From Lasiosphaeris hirsuta (taxonomy: Eukaryota; Ascomycota; Sordariomycetes; Sordariales; Lasiosphaeriaceae), in assembly GCA_030549175.1 (NCBI GenBank), contig JAUKUA010000002.1:6014001-6078000 (forward strand): a stretch of DNA of 64,000 bases. The letters are read 5' to 3'. Positions 34,751 to 47,800 of this stretch are shown here, one piece after another. Every line of letters begins with the position of its first letter. Position 1 is the stretch's first letter. Both the position numbers and the translations under genes were made by a program. The notes under the pieces are model-generated. The model was given only the letters and a program-made list of their open reading frames with translations. It ran no database searches and was not told the origin of the DNA.

Positions 34751-36174
34751 CAGAGGGGCGGGCGTGCGATAAGGGAACACCAGGTTTTTGATGACGTTCC
34801 CGCTCAGAGTTCGAGAAAAATGTGCCACCGAGTCAAGTTCTGTGCAAAGTCAAGACGTTCCAGACTTCTGGAATCCGAATTCTATTAAAAGGAGATGGGA
34901 GGCGAGGGGTAGTGACTATTCTGTCCGTTTGTGAGCCCAAGAGCTAGGAAGGCACGGCAGGGCAGCTATTGATATCCGTCCCATGAGGGGATCCGACAAC
35001 GGCGCCAACACCGTGTCGCTCAGACGTTGCCAGACAGAATTGCTCCACATGTGCCGGAATTCATGTCCTGGCAGCGCGCCGGTGCTGGCTGGCTGAGCTG
35101 GAGTGTACTTTGATAAGGGCCGTCGTCTCCGCAGAGCGCGGGTACCACGCTCTTATCGGGGTCTCAGTCAGGGCCTGGACCTGGAACGCGCGAACTGAAC
35201 TCGAGGGGCACTGTCGCGGAATCCGACTCCGCAGCTGGAGCTCACGTGGACCTCTTCTCTGGCCTGCCTGGGCTGTCTGGACCTCAATAGTCCAATCCTG
35301 CCAATTGCCATTATGTCAAGCTGGTTGCGTGTCTCGGCGACTTACTTAACCGTCGGCCGCATTTGCCCAATGCTCGCTGGCAAAAAACTGGACGAGCTTC
35401 GATTGAGTCGCTGAAACGGAAGGCGCTGCTGCATCGCTTGGCGCGTCAGGTCGTCCAGCATGACCAACATCGACATGATGCGGGGTTGACGATGTGATGC
35501 TCGATGGGATGCTGCGAGGAGCAGGCAGCGGTTTGCAAAGAGATCAATCATTTCAGATTTCGGATTTCAGGGTGCTTCCGCCGAAAAGATGGTTCATTGC
35601 CATATATATAGGACTTGCCAAACCTCCAAAGCGGGGGAAATCAACGCTTAGTTCGAAGTTCGCCGAGGATGGAAAGGATCATTGAACTCGAACCCCACCA
35701 CGATGCCCCTCGGCTCATGCCATGCCCCGCACTGTGAACCCCACCCAACTAGGAGGTCTGCTCGGTCTGTGGCCTATAAGGTGGAGCCACCTCAAGGTCA
35801 TCCAGAGCAATGACGCTGTGATCGCTGCTTATCGCCAGCCGATAGTACTTATCAGGGGAGGATCAGCCAACTTTCTCTCCCGTCCACCCACCTGCGTCAG
35901 TGTAGCCATATCCCTCGTGGAGACAACATGATCAATTGCAACTTTTTGCGGCTCTCACTGGGAATCTTCAGACCTGTCAATCATTCCTACAAAGTGTTCG
36001 ATATCACTGGTCTCTCTCTTCTGTTGCAGTAGTCCGCCATCATCGCCGCGACCTGTGCTTACAGTACCCCACCATTCCCATCGTCATCGATACGCGACAG
36101 CGAGCACCCCGCCCCGCCTCGTTCACATCAACCCCTTTTCGCAGATACAGGCCTTCGGCTCGCAGCCCATAACA
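34751..36174. other. 1.4-kb divergent intergenic region (SDR / GS-like)
   Basis: No gene was seen. Both flanking genes read away from it, so it holds both promoters. Confidence 0.5.
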
Positions 36175-37771
36175 ATGCCTCCCAACAACGCGCATCCGAA
36201 ACCCGAGGCCATCACCGTCGAGAAGCTCCCAGATCTTCTTGCCTATGACAATGCCGTCAAGCTCGCCGGCGTCGACGTGGACGGCCAACTCCGCGGCAAG
36301 CTCGTCTCCAAGAAGAAGTTCCTCTCCGTTGCCACGAGCGGCTTTGGCTTCTGCTCTGTCATCTTTGGCTGGGACATGCATGACATGACATACAGCGAAG
36401 AGCTTAAGATTAGCAACAAGGAAAACGGCTACAGGGACCTTATCGCCAAGCCCGATCTGAGCAGCTTCCGTCGCATCCCTTGGGAGAACAACATCCCCTT
36501 TTTCCTCGTTAGCTTCCACGATCCAGATACAGATGAGCCTGTGTCAGCTTGCCCGCGGGGGCTGCTGAAGACTCAGTTGGAGAAGCTAGCCGAGAAGGGC
36601 TATGGCGCAATGGCGGGAGGTAGGCCAACTTCCCTACATCGTTGATTGGTTTTTTTTTTTTTTTTTCTCTTTCCTGACGAGCTTTGTGCCAGCCGAGTAC
36701 GAGTTCTTCCAATTTAAAACCCCATCCGCAACCGCAACCGAAGCCTCATCGTCAACGGCCGTATATCTACGAGACAATCCCCCCAGCACACTCCCGTCCC
36801 TGACCGAGGGCATGTTCGGGTACAGCCTGACACGGCCGGTCCATAATCAAGAATACTTCTACGACATCTTCAACACATGTCAAGCCTTTAAGTGTGACAT
36901 AGAGGGGTGGCATACGGAGAGCGGACCAGGCGTGTTCGAGGCCGCGCTCGAGTTTGGCGAGGCTCAGCAAATGGCAGACCGGGCAAGCTTGTTCAAGTAC
37001 GTCGTCAAGTCTGTCGCTACCAAGTACGGCATAACCCCCTGCTTCATGGCCAAGCCCAAGCACGGCCTGCCCGGCAACTCGGGGCACATGCACATCTCGC
37101 TGGTTGACGCCGATGGCAAGAACCTGCTCTTCCGCGAGACCTCCGACCCGAACCCGCACTACGCCGATATCGCGCACCTCTCGGACCTCGGCCGCCACTT
37201 CCTGGCCGGCCTCCTCGAGGGCCTGCCCGACGTCATGCCTATGGTCGCCCCCACCATCAACAGCTACAAGCGCCTGGTCGAGAACTTCTGGGCCCCCGTG
37301 ACCGTTTCGTGGGGCCTCGAGCACCGCGCCGCCTCGATCCGCATCATCGCGCCGCCGACGGCCAAGCCGGGCGCCACCCGCTTCGAGATCCGCGTCCCGG
37401 GCGCGGACGCGAACCCGTACTACGTGCTGTCGGCGGTGCTGGCGCTCGGATGGCGCGGGGTGGAGAAGAAGTTGAAGATCCCGTGTCCCCCGCTCGGCAA
37501 GGGGGAGGATGTTGGCGGGAACACGGACATGGGGATTCGGCTGGCCAAGAGTCTGAGGGAGGCGACCGATCGGTTTACCCGCATCGGGAGCATTGCCAGG
37601 GAGGTGTTTGGGGATGATTTTGTCGAGCACTATGGCGGGACGAGGGAGCACGAGGTGAGGTTGTGGGATGAGGCTGTTACGGACTGGTAAGTTCCCTTTC
37701 TGGTGTCGTCTATGTGAAGATGTGCTAACCCCTGGTGTAGGGAGGTGAAGAGGTATATTGAGACTGTGTGA
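36175..37771 (+). CDS. Glutamine-synthetase-like (GS I type) enzyme
   Basis: Three exons (36175-36619, 36693-37686, 37741-37771) give 489 residues; the last exon is just EVKRYIETV with the split Trp codon. The N-terminal beta-grasp part runs to about residue 148 (VDVDGQLRGKLVSKKKFLSV, FGWDMHDM). The catalytic C-terminal part has DIEGWHTESGPGVFEAALEF, KPKHGLPGNSGHMHISLVD (the HxH metal/ammonia region), ENFWAPVTVSWGLEHRAASI and ATRFEIRVPGADANPYYVLS. The 489-residue length and these motifs fit fungal GS I/FluG-C-terminal-like proteins, not the 360-residue eukaryotic GS II. It probably ligates glutamate to an amine; the acceptor is unknown. The start has a good context (ACAATGCC). The first intron contains T17. 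Confidence 0.88.
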
Positions 37772-38896
37772 GTGTTGGATGTTGTATGGGTAGGAGTTTG
37801 CCTAGAAGGTTTCTTGGGTTGGATATTTGCGTTTTGGTTATGTTACTGTAGGCGGTTATCTTCAGGGTTTGTTATTCAAGCCTTTCCAGAGAGCGATACC
37901 CATCGGATATCGATATAGAACTGGTTACGTCGCGCCATGACTCGGACATTTTCTCCTGTAGCGTAATACATGTTATGAGTTTGAGTTGTTACTCAGGTGT
38001 TCTAGATGCGGTTGTTGGTGAAAGCTGGCAGCACCGGTGAGCCTGCTTTGGCAGCGAGTATGACCTTGCCATACTTCTCGAGACAATGGCCGAGGTCCTG
38101 TGTCTTCCTTACCAGCTCGTCGCGAGGAGAAAACCGCCAAAACACCAAAGGCCGATCTGGTAAGTCTAAGTCGCTACGAGCCCCAGGCTTCTACCAACAG
38201 GTTGGTCCAGGACTTTGCCAAAATATCAAACAGAGGAGGGACTTCCAAGCTCAGTTAGTTGGGCAAGAGCCACTCGTTACCTCTGGTAAACCTTTAAATG
38301 ACTCCCTAAATGACAACTACCCTATAGGAGTTGAATCCTTGTTGTTTCATTCAGAGTCTGTAGAGACCCACTATAATACAAATCCTTGCTTTCCAGGTGT
38401 ACCTGTTCAACCAGATATTGCTGGACAAGCGTCGTAAATATGTCAAATAACACATTCAACAAGCAAAGTTCATATTTTTCGGCGATTGCAGTAGACTAAG
38501 GAGTATGAACAGACAGGCATTGTCTTGCGAGCCCAATCAATACGGGTCCATGAAAGGGAACGTGAACATGGTTGGTATCATAACGCGACAACGAACTTTG
38601 CTCTTGAACACAAAGCCATCGTCTAGAAACATCCCCCGAAACCCATCTCTGAACTACTTATTGAACCAAACACCGGTCCGGTACCTGACAGAGGGTGTGG
38701 TATGACAACGACAGAGCCTTTATCAACAATACGACGGAGGAATAGCCCGTCCCACGACACTCCCCACCCCCTCCCCCCCCCCTTATTGAAGGAACGCCCC
38801 CAAGTCGGGCGGGTAGCAAAGTTTCTGACCACCATCACGTCATCCTCGGGGATATATGGAGTGTCAGATGCTGAATGGCGGCGCGGGTCGACAAGG

Positions 38897-38932
<36 letters not shown>

Positions 38933-41900
38933 GGATACACACGCGCACTAGAAAGCATAGGCGTCAATCCTGACGCTCGGGGTAGTTCTACGAGCTCATT
39001 GCCGCCGGCGGCAGCGGGATGACGACAGCCGTGACGACGCGAGCCTCTGCTTCGGGCGGCCTCAAGGGATGCCATTAGTTTCGGGTTCTCTACGGTGTCT
39101 CACATGGTTTAAAGATAGTTATCTAAGTTTCTTGACGGACTGAGCTCAGCAATCCTGCCATGTGGATCGGGTTGAAGCTCTAGGCTCCCGAAGGGGCACC
39201 GAAGGGGCGGTCTTTGCTCTCCCATCCCGCCCGCCCACATTGGCAGCTTGATCGGGTGGAGTCGAGACTCCTGTGTACACAGTCAGGGATGCCGCCAAAG
39301 GGGAGGGGGGGGATCGACCCTGCGGGAGCGCGTGCGGGCTGCCGGGCGGTCGAACTGCTAAGGGGACTTGACCGGTGTGCCGCGGGCTTATTCCCGGGAA
39401 GGGGACGGAGCCCTTCGGGTCTGAGACCTGCCGGAACCGCGCCGAGGTTTACGGCTGAGCATGGGACAAACAGGCAATCGTTTACGTCTGACTGCTGGGT
39501 CAACATCTCGTCGCCACGATAGCATAGCCAAATCGGGGGCTCTATTTGCATTCTTCTGGTTCCTTTGCATGCCTTACCCGGCAGAAAGGTAATCAGTGCG
39601 ACGATGGGTGGTTGCACTAGGGACTCCCAATTTGATGGATGCGACGGAAGGCGGAGGTAGGCGGGTGCTGCGGCCGCGGGATCAGAGATGGAATGGTGGC
39701 TGCGTGCATCGTAGCAGCACGCATCGCGGCAACGCATGGCGGCCGATATTGGCCGCAACAGTTGCTTCATGTGAACTCGGGCGGGGTGTTTATTGGCCCA
39801 GTCTGGGAGCTAGTTGTAGGGCTGGACTGGGCTCACTGGCTCGCTGGGTCTTGATCTGATGTCTGCTCCCATCCCCGAGGTCTGGGCAGCACGCCACAAG
39901 GGCGCCGGGGGGGCCAGCTGAACATGCGCTGAACAAGCGCTGAACATGCCGCTCCCAGTTTCATGGTGTGTGTGGCTGCAGTGGGAAATCTGCATTAAAT
40001 AGGAGACGGCAGCGTGCGATTAGAAGTCGGAGAAAAGGGAACGGCAAACAGAAAGCAGGAAACAGGAAACATGAAGAAAGGACTGGGGACGAGGGTGATC
40101 GTCAAGCTGGTGATCAAGCTGGCGGTCGGGGGCAAGCTTGGCTGTTGGTGGCCGTTTGGTTTCCCATGGAAGTACAGCATTCCGAGCCCCAACAATTACA
40201 ATCGTATTACAGTGGCTTGTGAATCCTCAAAAGCACGGGGAAGCAGATAAGGGATGGGCAGCCGGGTGATGTCGAGCGTGATTCGACCATTTGCTACGAC
40301 GAGATGCAACGAGATGCAACGAGCTGGTCGTGCGACCCCTAACTAGTTACCCCCAGCTACCCCCAGTTACCCCCTCTCAAATGGCAAGCTGCAGTTGGTG
40401 GCGCTGGGATTCTGACCGCCGCGGCCGACTCAAACCCAGCCGTTGACAGCTGCGACCCAGTGCACCCAGTGCCGGGCCAGACAGGTTGCAAGTCGACCCC
40501 GCTGCTCGCTGCGACGGAAAGCATGGACCGTGCAGCCTGCGCCGTCGCAGGACTCAGTCAGGTCACTCATCCCATCTTTTCAGCCTGTCGATAGCCTCGA
40601 TCCCTTCCTGGGTCGCTAGCTCAGTTGGGTTGGGCTGTGACAGGCATCTGGAAAGTCCCATGCCGCAAGTTCGACATTTTACTGACTGGTGCTCTTTTGC
40701 TGCGCTTGTCGGCCGCCGACCGGAAGTTAGTTCCTTGGATTCTCATAGGATGGCGCAGGGGCGGCTGGCAGGTACTACCGCAGACCAAAACTACCGGCGG
40801 TCCTCGGAAGAGAGCATCGAGAACGGGACCAAGTCTGGTTGGGAATGCTGTTGGCTATGCAGTGTGTTTGCAAAGCATAACACAACACCTGAGGGCCTAT
40901 CGGACTGAGTTTGGGTGTGGTTGCACACATTTGCTCGCGCTGGTGTTTGAGCCCACTGGCGGGAGTTCTATTGATTTCAAGTGCCAGCTCCAGCGCAGCC
41001 TCTAAAAATAAGTGCTCCACCTGCTTAGTTATCCCCCCCCCTCCTTGCCGGTGCTTCTCCCGGTTCGGCCGCCCACAGTGCTGCTTCTGTGGAATCTCGT
41101 GATGCCCGACCCTCTATCCAAGGAGGACCAGCGTCTGCAAATTCTGTTGCCTCTGGTTGCCACTGCCGTGACTCTTCAACGTGCCAAATCAACTGTTCTG
41201 TGGGGCACGGCGATGGGGTCGTCGACCCGACCGTTGTGGCGGCGGCACCGCAGCTAGAGGCGGTGGCGGCTGGCGGCGGAGTGAGATGCCTGAATGGGCC
41301 GTCAGCACTAAGGCACGGCCAACATCTCACCAGCATGGCAGTTTTGCCTAGCACGCAATCATTCGCTGACAAGCGAGCAAGGGAAAAAAAAAATAAGGGT
41401 TCAAGCTGGGGAAAGCTTGGCAACCCCAGAGCTTTTGCATGGACTTGTCAATCGCAGACATGAATTGCTTCAAAAGCTGTTGACAGAGCGCGGCAGAGCG
41501 CGATGCATTTTCGCCAAACTTGACGGGAAATGGCCATTGGGGGCGTCCAATCGACAACGATGGCCCAGAGAACCGGGCTGGGCCTGGCCTGGGCCATGAA
41601 ATCTCACTCCTCCACTGGTTTTTGTCAGAGTGGGTCGAGCTGGACGATCGCTGGCAAGGGTTAGCATCCCGCGTGTCAGCAAGCCAACCTTGAGGCCATC
41701 CCTCTCATCTCGAACTTCCCAAGCGCGGAGTTTTCCTCAGCCTGGAGGAGCTCCCTAGGGCAGCTCTCCCATCGTCGCGAAGGTTCTCTCAAAGCGTGCC
41801 ATGATGCCAACCCGCTGAGATCTTGAAACTCCATCGCCACCAGACTGGCATTAGAAAAAAAAGACGGCCTGAGGAAAAAGCTTGGGTGTGGTCTGTGCTA

Positions 41901-44806
41901 GGTGGGACGCGACGCGGCTGACGTGAAAGAAAAAAGAACGATAAATGCAATCTCCGCACGCCACACAGAGTTTCAACCACTTGGCGGCCCTGGTGTCTGC
42001 AATGGGTCATTGCTAGAGACACCCCCCTGCCTAAATCGAAGACATTGAAACGACCGCGATGAGGGGGCCTTCAACATCACGATGAGTGCATATCGACGTC
42101 GCTTGACGTGGATTTTCTGGTTTGTATCCTGATGGAGCCCACTCTTATTGTATACGGCTGGCTGTTTGAAACGCGATGCGATGCGTGCAATGCGATTGTC
42201 CTCTGTCTGGAGCACCAGCAGCGAGGCGAGGAGGGACCGTTGCGCGAGGGTCGGTTGCGGGGTAGACTCCGGCGGTCCGGGTTCGAAAAGAAGTAGGGCA
42301 GGTCGTTTCTGGCAAGCTCGGTGGGTGGCATTGACATTGAAGGCTGGGTGAATTTCGATCGTATTATGGCTCTTCGGTCGCGGGGAGGCAAGCTTTTGCT
42401 CGAGCTTTCGTATAGTGTGCAAAGAGGTAGGAGGGCGGGTTTCATTCCAGAGGAGTGGCGGGTTGCGGCTTCTTAAAAAATGTCGAAGCCTGGGAAGGCC
42501 GGGCAGCACCACCTCGTACCTGCTGCGGGCGAGGGAACGGGTTCCATATGGGGCGGCACTTCTGGAAAGATTGGTATCACACCACACTGAACGATGTCAA
42601 GGGACACAGGACACCTTGACCTTGCCAGAGGAAGGCGCGGTTGGAGGCCAACTTGGGCACCGAATTTGGCTTGGCACGATACTGGAGCAATGGGATGGGG
42701 CGGACGTGTTCACGCTCCATGATGGTTCATTCCTTTTAGTGCTTGGGTCCGAGGTCTCGCAAAGTCGATCTGAGCGACGCCTACACAGTGGGCCATTGTC
42801 AGTCTGGCGGCGGCAGTGAGCGCCGATTGTTTGCAGCTGCCCGCCATGCCCGCCATGGCCCATGTCCACACAGAAGCCATTTTAATGCCTGCTTCCCACT
42901 AAAGGAGGCTGACATGAGCGTCGGGTTGAGGCTGGGCATGCGGCGGTGCTGAGGTTTGGCAGCGCTGGCCACTCACATCGCGTTGAAGGCGGGAACGGTT
43001 TGGGCCGAGGGCCCGCTTGCCATTTGCGTGCACTAGGTTGATGATCTAGGTGCAACCCGGCTCGTGCCAGGCTTCCACAATTCGCAATTTTGTGGGCGCG
43101 TTGGTCGTCCTGTCGCGTCCTCTCCCCATCCTCGTTCTCGTTACCCTCCCTGTTCGCGTTCAAGCTCAGCTCACCGCCCACCGCTCGACGCCCGAAGGCA
43201 TGCATTTCTGCATTCGGTCAGACCCGGATGGCTCTGCTACAACCGTTCAGAGCACCAGACGAAAGCTTACATCGAGATTTCTGTAGCGACGAAGACCATT
43301 TCGATTGGATTGTAGAGTATCCGTACCACAGTGAACTCCACCAGCAACGAGATCCTTCCGTGCATCGGGCTGGCATGCTCGGTTCGGAGAATGGATGGCT
43401 TGGGCTTCGCACTGCGATGCACAGCCTCGCCGTCTTCCCTGTTCCCGCATTTGTGCCCTGCGAGCTTGCAAAACCCCATCCCCAGGACCAAGAGGCGCTG
43501 CCAAGACCCCCCCTGCTCCCCGTAGGCGACTGAGACAACAGAGAGGCTTCGAGGGGACGAGGACGGGATGGGGGTTGGTCTAGCACAGCCCTACGAACCT
43601 ACGACCCTTTGACCCGCGACCCGGAGACTCTGGAGGTAGCGGACGTGAATGGTTGGTTCCCGAGCCCAGCAAAAGACCCCCCCCTCCCCACGCCGAGCGA
43701 GCCACGTTGGTAATTATGGGATTCCCGACCTTTCTATCCATACCGAGCACAGTGCTACAGTGCTCCAGTGCTCCAGCAACTTGACTCTTGGGCGGCAGAG
43801 TCGCCATGTCTTGCCCTACCTACGACGTGCTTCGTACCGGACTAGGAGTTACCGAATGGTCGATACCGCACTGCGCAGCTGCGCTACCTTGTTTGTGGCT
43901 GGGTCCAGATCTCGCATCTGGCTTGACCAGTGTGCCAGCCTAAACCGGCTCTTTGTCTCGATCTCACTCTTTATCGCTTGCGGTCGACGGAAAGTTCCCG
44001 TACCATTGCGAGCTTGTTGCCCGACAGCGTTTTCGTCTTAGTCAGGCGTGGCCCATCGACTTTGGGCTGTGCTGGGGGCGACGGGGTGGATAGCGAGCGA
44101 GGCGACGAAGAGCCAAGCCGAACCAACCCTATTGCTTTAGCGATGAGCAGGCGACAGGCAGTTAGTCCCAGCCTGCAGGAGTCCGGCCAGCCAGGCTCTT
44201 CAGCTTCGCCCAATTGCCCCTCCTTTGTTCGTTACTGGCGGGAGCACCGCTGCGGGCTGGGCGGCACTCTATTTCGCTGGACCGCATTTTCGTGCTTACT
44301 GTTGCTGCATTTGCTGCACCTGTGATTTGCGCTGGCGGCACTCCCTAGGGCAGCTCATCGACTCCTTGTCCGTCCCATGCTGCCCCATGCTGATGCTGGG
44401 ATGTCAGGCCAAGCGGCCAAGCAGGCCAAGCACTCTAAGCACACCAGTCTAGCTTGCTGTGGACTGTGTGGCTTTGCCAGCCCCCCCCCCCCCCCCCCCC
44501 TGCCAGCTGCATCCCATTCTCCATTGCGAGCCCTCGCGGGCCCCCGAATAAATATACTCGGCTGCGGGAGCTGGCCGCATCGGGCTCCTTTTCTCTGCTG
44601 CTTCTGCTTCCCTCACCATCCTCTGTAGTCACTCGCTGGCTGCCTGCTGACTGTTGGGCTTCACTGCTCGGGTCAAGCCACCAATCTTTTTTCCTTTATA
44701 CATCTTTCTGGTTGTCCCTTTGGCCCGTGGGACTCTTCCTGTCGCGACAACTCCTATTGTATCGTCGTCTACCAGATCCGCCCGCTTGGGCGCGACATTT
44801 TCTACC
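37772..44806. other. 7-kb stretch without a recognisable gene, upstream of the glucan synthase
   Basis: On both strands I find only short or domain-free frames. At 38000-38330 the minus strand shows coding-like pieces in shifting frames (see findings). Microsatellites and C-runs (C20 near 44480) are common. The last 1-2 kb, rich in CT and with AATAAATATAC near 44547, are presumably the glucan-synthase promoter. Confidence 0.5.
38899..38930. repeat. (AC)16 microsatellite
   Basis: Perfect dinucleotide run. Confidence 0.95.
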
Positions 44807-47800
44807 ATGGCTGTGGTTCTCCTCACCTGCGTCCTTGCGACCCTAGTCCAGGGTCTCCGTTTTGACAAGGACTTTGTCGACTACAACCTCAACCAGAACG
44901 AACAAGCAACCAACCCACTAGAATACTCAGCCGAACGGCCTGGCCATACATATCACAAGTCGCCCGAGAATTGGCGCTTTCCATTCTACACCCTCTTCCT
45001 CGACAGGTTCGGCAACGGCGACCCCTCAAATGACGACATCAATGGCACCGTCTACGAGCAGGACATTACAAGCAATCAGCTCCGACACGGAGGTGATATC
45101 CAGGGCTTTGTCGACAGCCTCGATTACATTCAAGGAATGGGCATGAAGGTGCGGGCGCACTTTCTAAAAATGCTATGCTACGTGGGAAGCCTACTGACTT
45201 CAATAGGGAATTTATATCGCTGGCTCCCCTTTCATCAATCTTCCCTGGGGCGTGGATTCGTACTCTGTAAGTTTCATTCAATTGCAAAGCCCACTGTCGT
45301 GTCCCGTGCTGACCATATCATAGCCCGTCGATCTCACCCTCCTGGACGGCCACTATGGCACCATCAAGGAATGGCAAGACATGGTGGACGAGATTCACAA
45401 GCGGGACATGTACATTATTTTGGACCACACCATGTCAACGTGAGTCTACTTGAACCATAAACTGGGAGAATGAACTTTGCTGATCAAATATGCAGCATGA
45501 GCGACTTGCTTGCATTCGAGGGATTCGAGAACAAGACGGCTACATTCCAGGTCCAGGAGCACAAAGTTAGCTACAAGGGCTCGAGAGAATATCTCGATTT
45601 CTCCCCTCGCAACGACTACAACGACACTTGCGAGTATCCCAGGTTTTGGAATGAAGAGGGCAAGCAGGTCCCATTCGACTCCACGGGGCTCAAGGGATGC
45701 TTCAACAGCGATTTTGACCAGTATGGCGACATCGAGGCTTTCGGCGTCTTTCCCGATTGGCAACGATCTCTGGCCAAATTCGCAAGTGTACAGGACCGCC
45801 TTAGGGAATGGGTCCCCTCGGTAAACCAAAGGCTCGCCCTTTTTTCTTGCTTGGCAATCATTATGCTGGATATCGATGGTTTCCGTTTCGACAAGGCGAC
45901 TCAGGTCACGGTCGATGCTATGGGCGACCACAACGAAGCAGTTCGGAAGTGCGCTGCAAAGCTAGGCAAGGATAACTTCTTTCTGCCTGGTGAAATCACA
46001 GGTGGTGATGGTTATGGTGCCATTTACATCGGCCGAGGCAAGGAGGCTGTGATGAAACTCAAAGACCCGCCCGACGGTATGAATATGACAACAGAACGGC
46101 TCAACAAGGGAAAAAACCTTGTGATTCGAGATGAGGGCAAGGGCGCCCTTGACGCTGGTGCTTTCCACTATTCCACGTATCGTTACTTGACGCGATTCCT
46201 CGGCATGACCGGCAACCTGGAGGCTGGATTTGATCTCCCTCCTGACTGGGTTAGCATGTGGAGTCAGATGATGCTAACCAACGACTTGGTCAACGCGAAC
46301 ACGGGCGTTTTCGATCCGCGTCACATGTATGGAACCATGAACCAGGACGTCTTCAGATGGCCGGGCATCACACTGGGTACGGAGCGGCAGCTTCTGGGCC
46401 ACTTTATCATGACTTTACTCATGCCTGGAATTCCGCTCGTGTTCTACGGCGAGGAGCAGGAATTCTACGTGCTCGATAATACGGCCGACAATTACATTTT
46501 CGGCCGTCAAGCTGTCACTCCCACTCAAGCATGGATGCTGCACGGCTGCCACGTTGGCAACAGCACCCAGTACAACGTGTCTTTCCCTCTCGACAAGGCA
46601 AGGCGTGGATGCGAAGACCCAACCGTTGCGCTAGACCATCGAGACCCATCGCACCCCGTTCGTAACACGCTGAAGGCCATGTACGCCATGCGTGAGGAAT
46701 ACTCGACATTCCGCGAAGCGTGGCTTCTGCAGCACCTTTCTAAGAAGACCGAATTCATTCTCTTGGATGGAAGCAATCAGACCAAGACAGAGTTCGGTAT
46801 CTGGTCAGTCGCCCGCGCATTCCAACCTGGTGTTCAAGGCCAGTTCGCCTCCAAGCCAGTGTGGTTCGTGTACCATAACATCGACAAGGAGACAACCTAC
46901 ACCTTCAACTGCAGAAACGAGAAGGATGCCTTCATTTCTCCCTTCGACTCGGGGGCCAAAGTCCAGAATCTCTTCGCCCCATACGATGTGATAACCCTGG
47001 AGAACTCGCCTGCCGAATTGGGCTTTGCGGGATCTGAAAAGAACAGCGGTTGCATCTCCAAGATAACGTTGAAGCCCTTCGAATTTCGCGCCTACGTCGG
47101 AGAGGGCGATTTCGTCAAACCTCCACCCATGATTACAAAGTTCACACCCGGTCACGATGCCACGATCAATTCTGAGACTTTGAACGGTCAGCTTGAAATC
47201 ACCTTGGAGTTTTCCGAGGTGATGGACTGCGACAAGGTGGGAGATGCTATCAGTATCTCATCCACCGTTGAGTCTGGAGGAAGCCCCAAGATGGGCCAGC
47301 CCGTCTGCTCTAGGATGACAAGCACACGCATCGCCGATTTCACGGGCTCAATTCCGTCTGTATGGAGGTTTACGGCCAAGTTGACGGGTGTAGAAGACGG
47401 TGTCCACGAAATCACCGTCGATAGCCCAGAGTCGGCGGCAGGCATATCCACAGACGCCAAGGATCACTTTTACTTCCGTGTTGGAAAGCCAAACAACCCC
47501 ATTGTGTTCCCGAGCTCAGCCAACTATTCTGAGACTATTCTCACCAAGGAAGGTAATGACCTCTTTGTGAACCACGCAGCCGCCGGCGCTGATAAGTGGC
47601 GGTACACGACGAACTGGAAGTCATCATGGAGCAGCTGGGCCGATTACAAGGGTGGCAAGGAGAAGATCGAGAACCTCCCTTGGTCAGGAACCCCGCTTCA
47701 GGCATGGGATGGTGACCACGTCATTGTTCAATACTGGTCTAAGAAGCTGAGCAGCAGTGCCTTTATGCAAGAAGGTGACAGTACGCCCCAGAAGCCTCGC

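Noticed and set aside
36767..37651. A 294-codon minus-strand open frame
   Set aside because: It is antisense to the glutamine-synthetase-like gene.
41973..42587. A 204-codon minus-strand frame
   Set aside because: Composition and lack of any motif point to chance; no splice-compatible neighbours were found.
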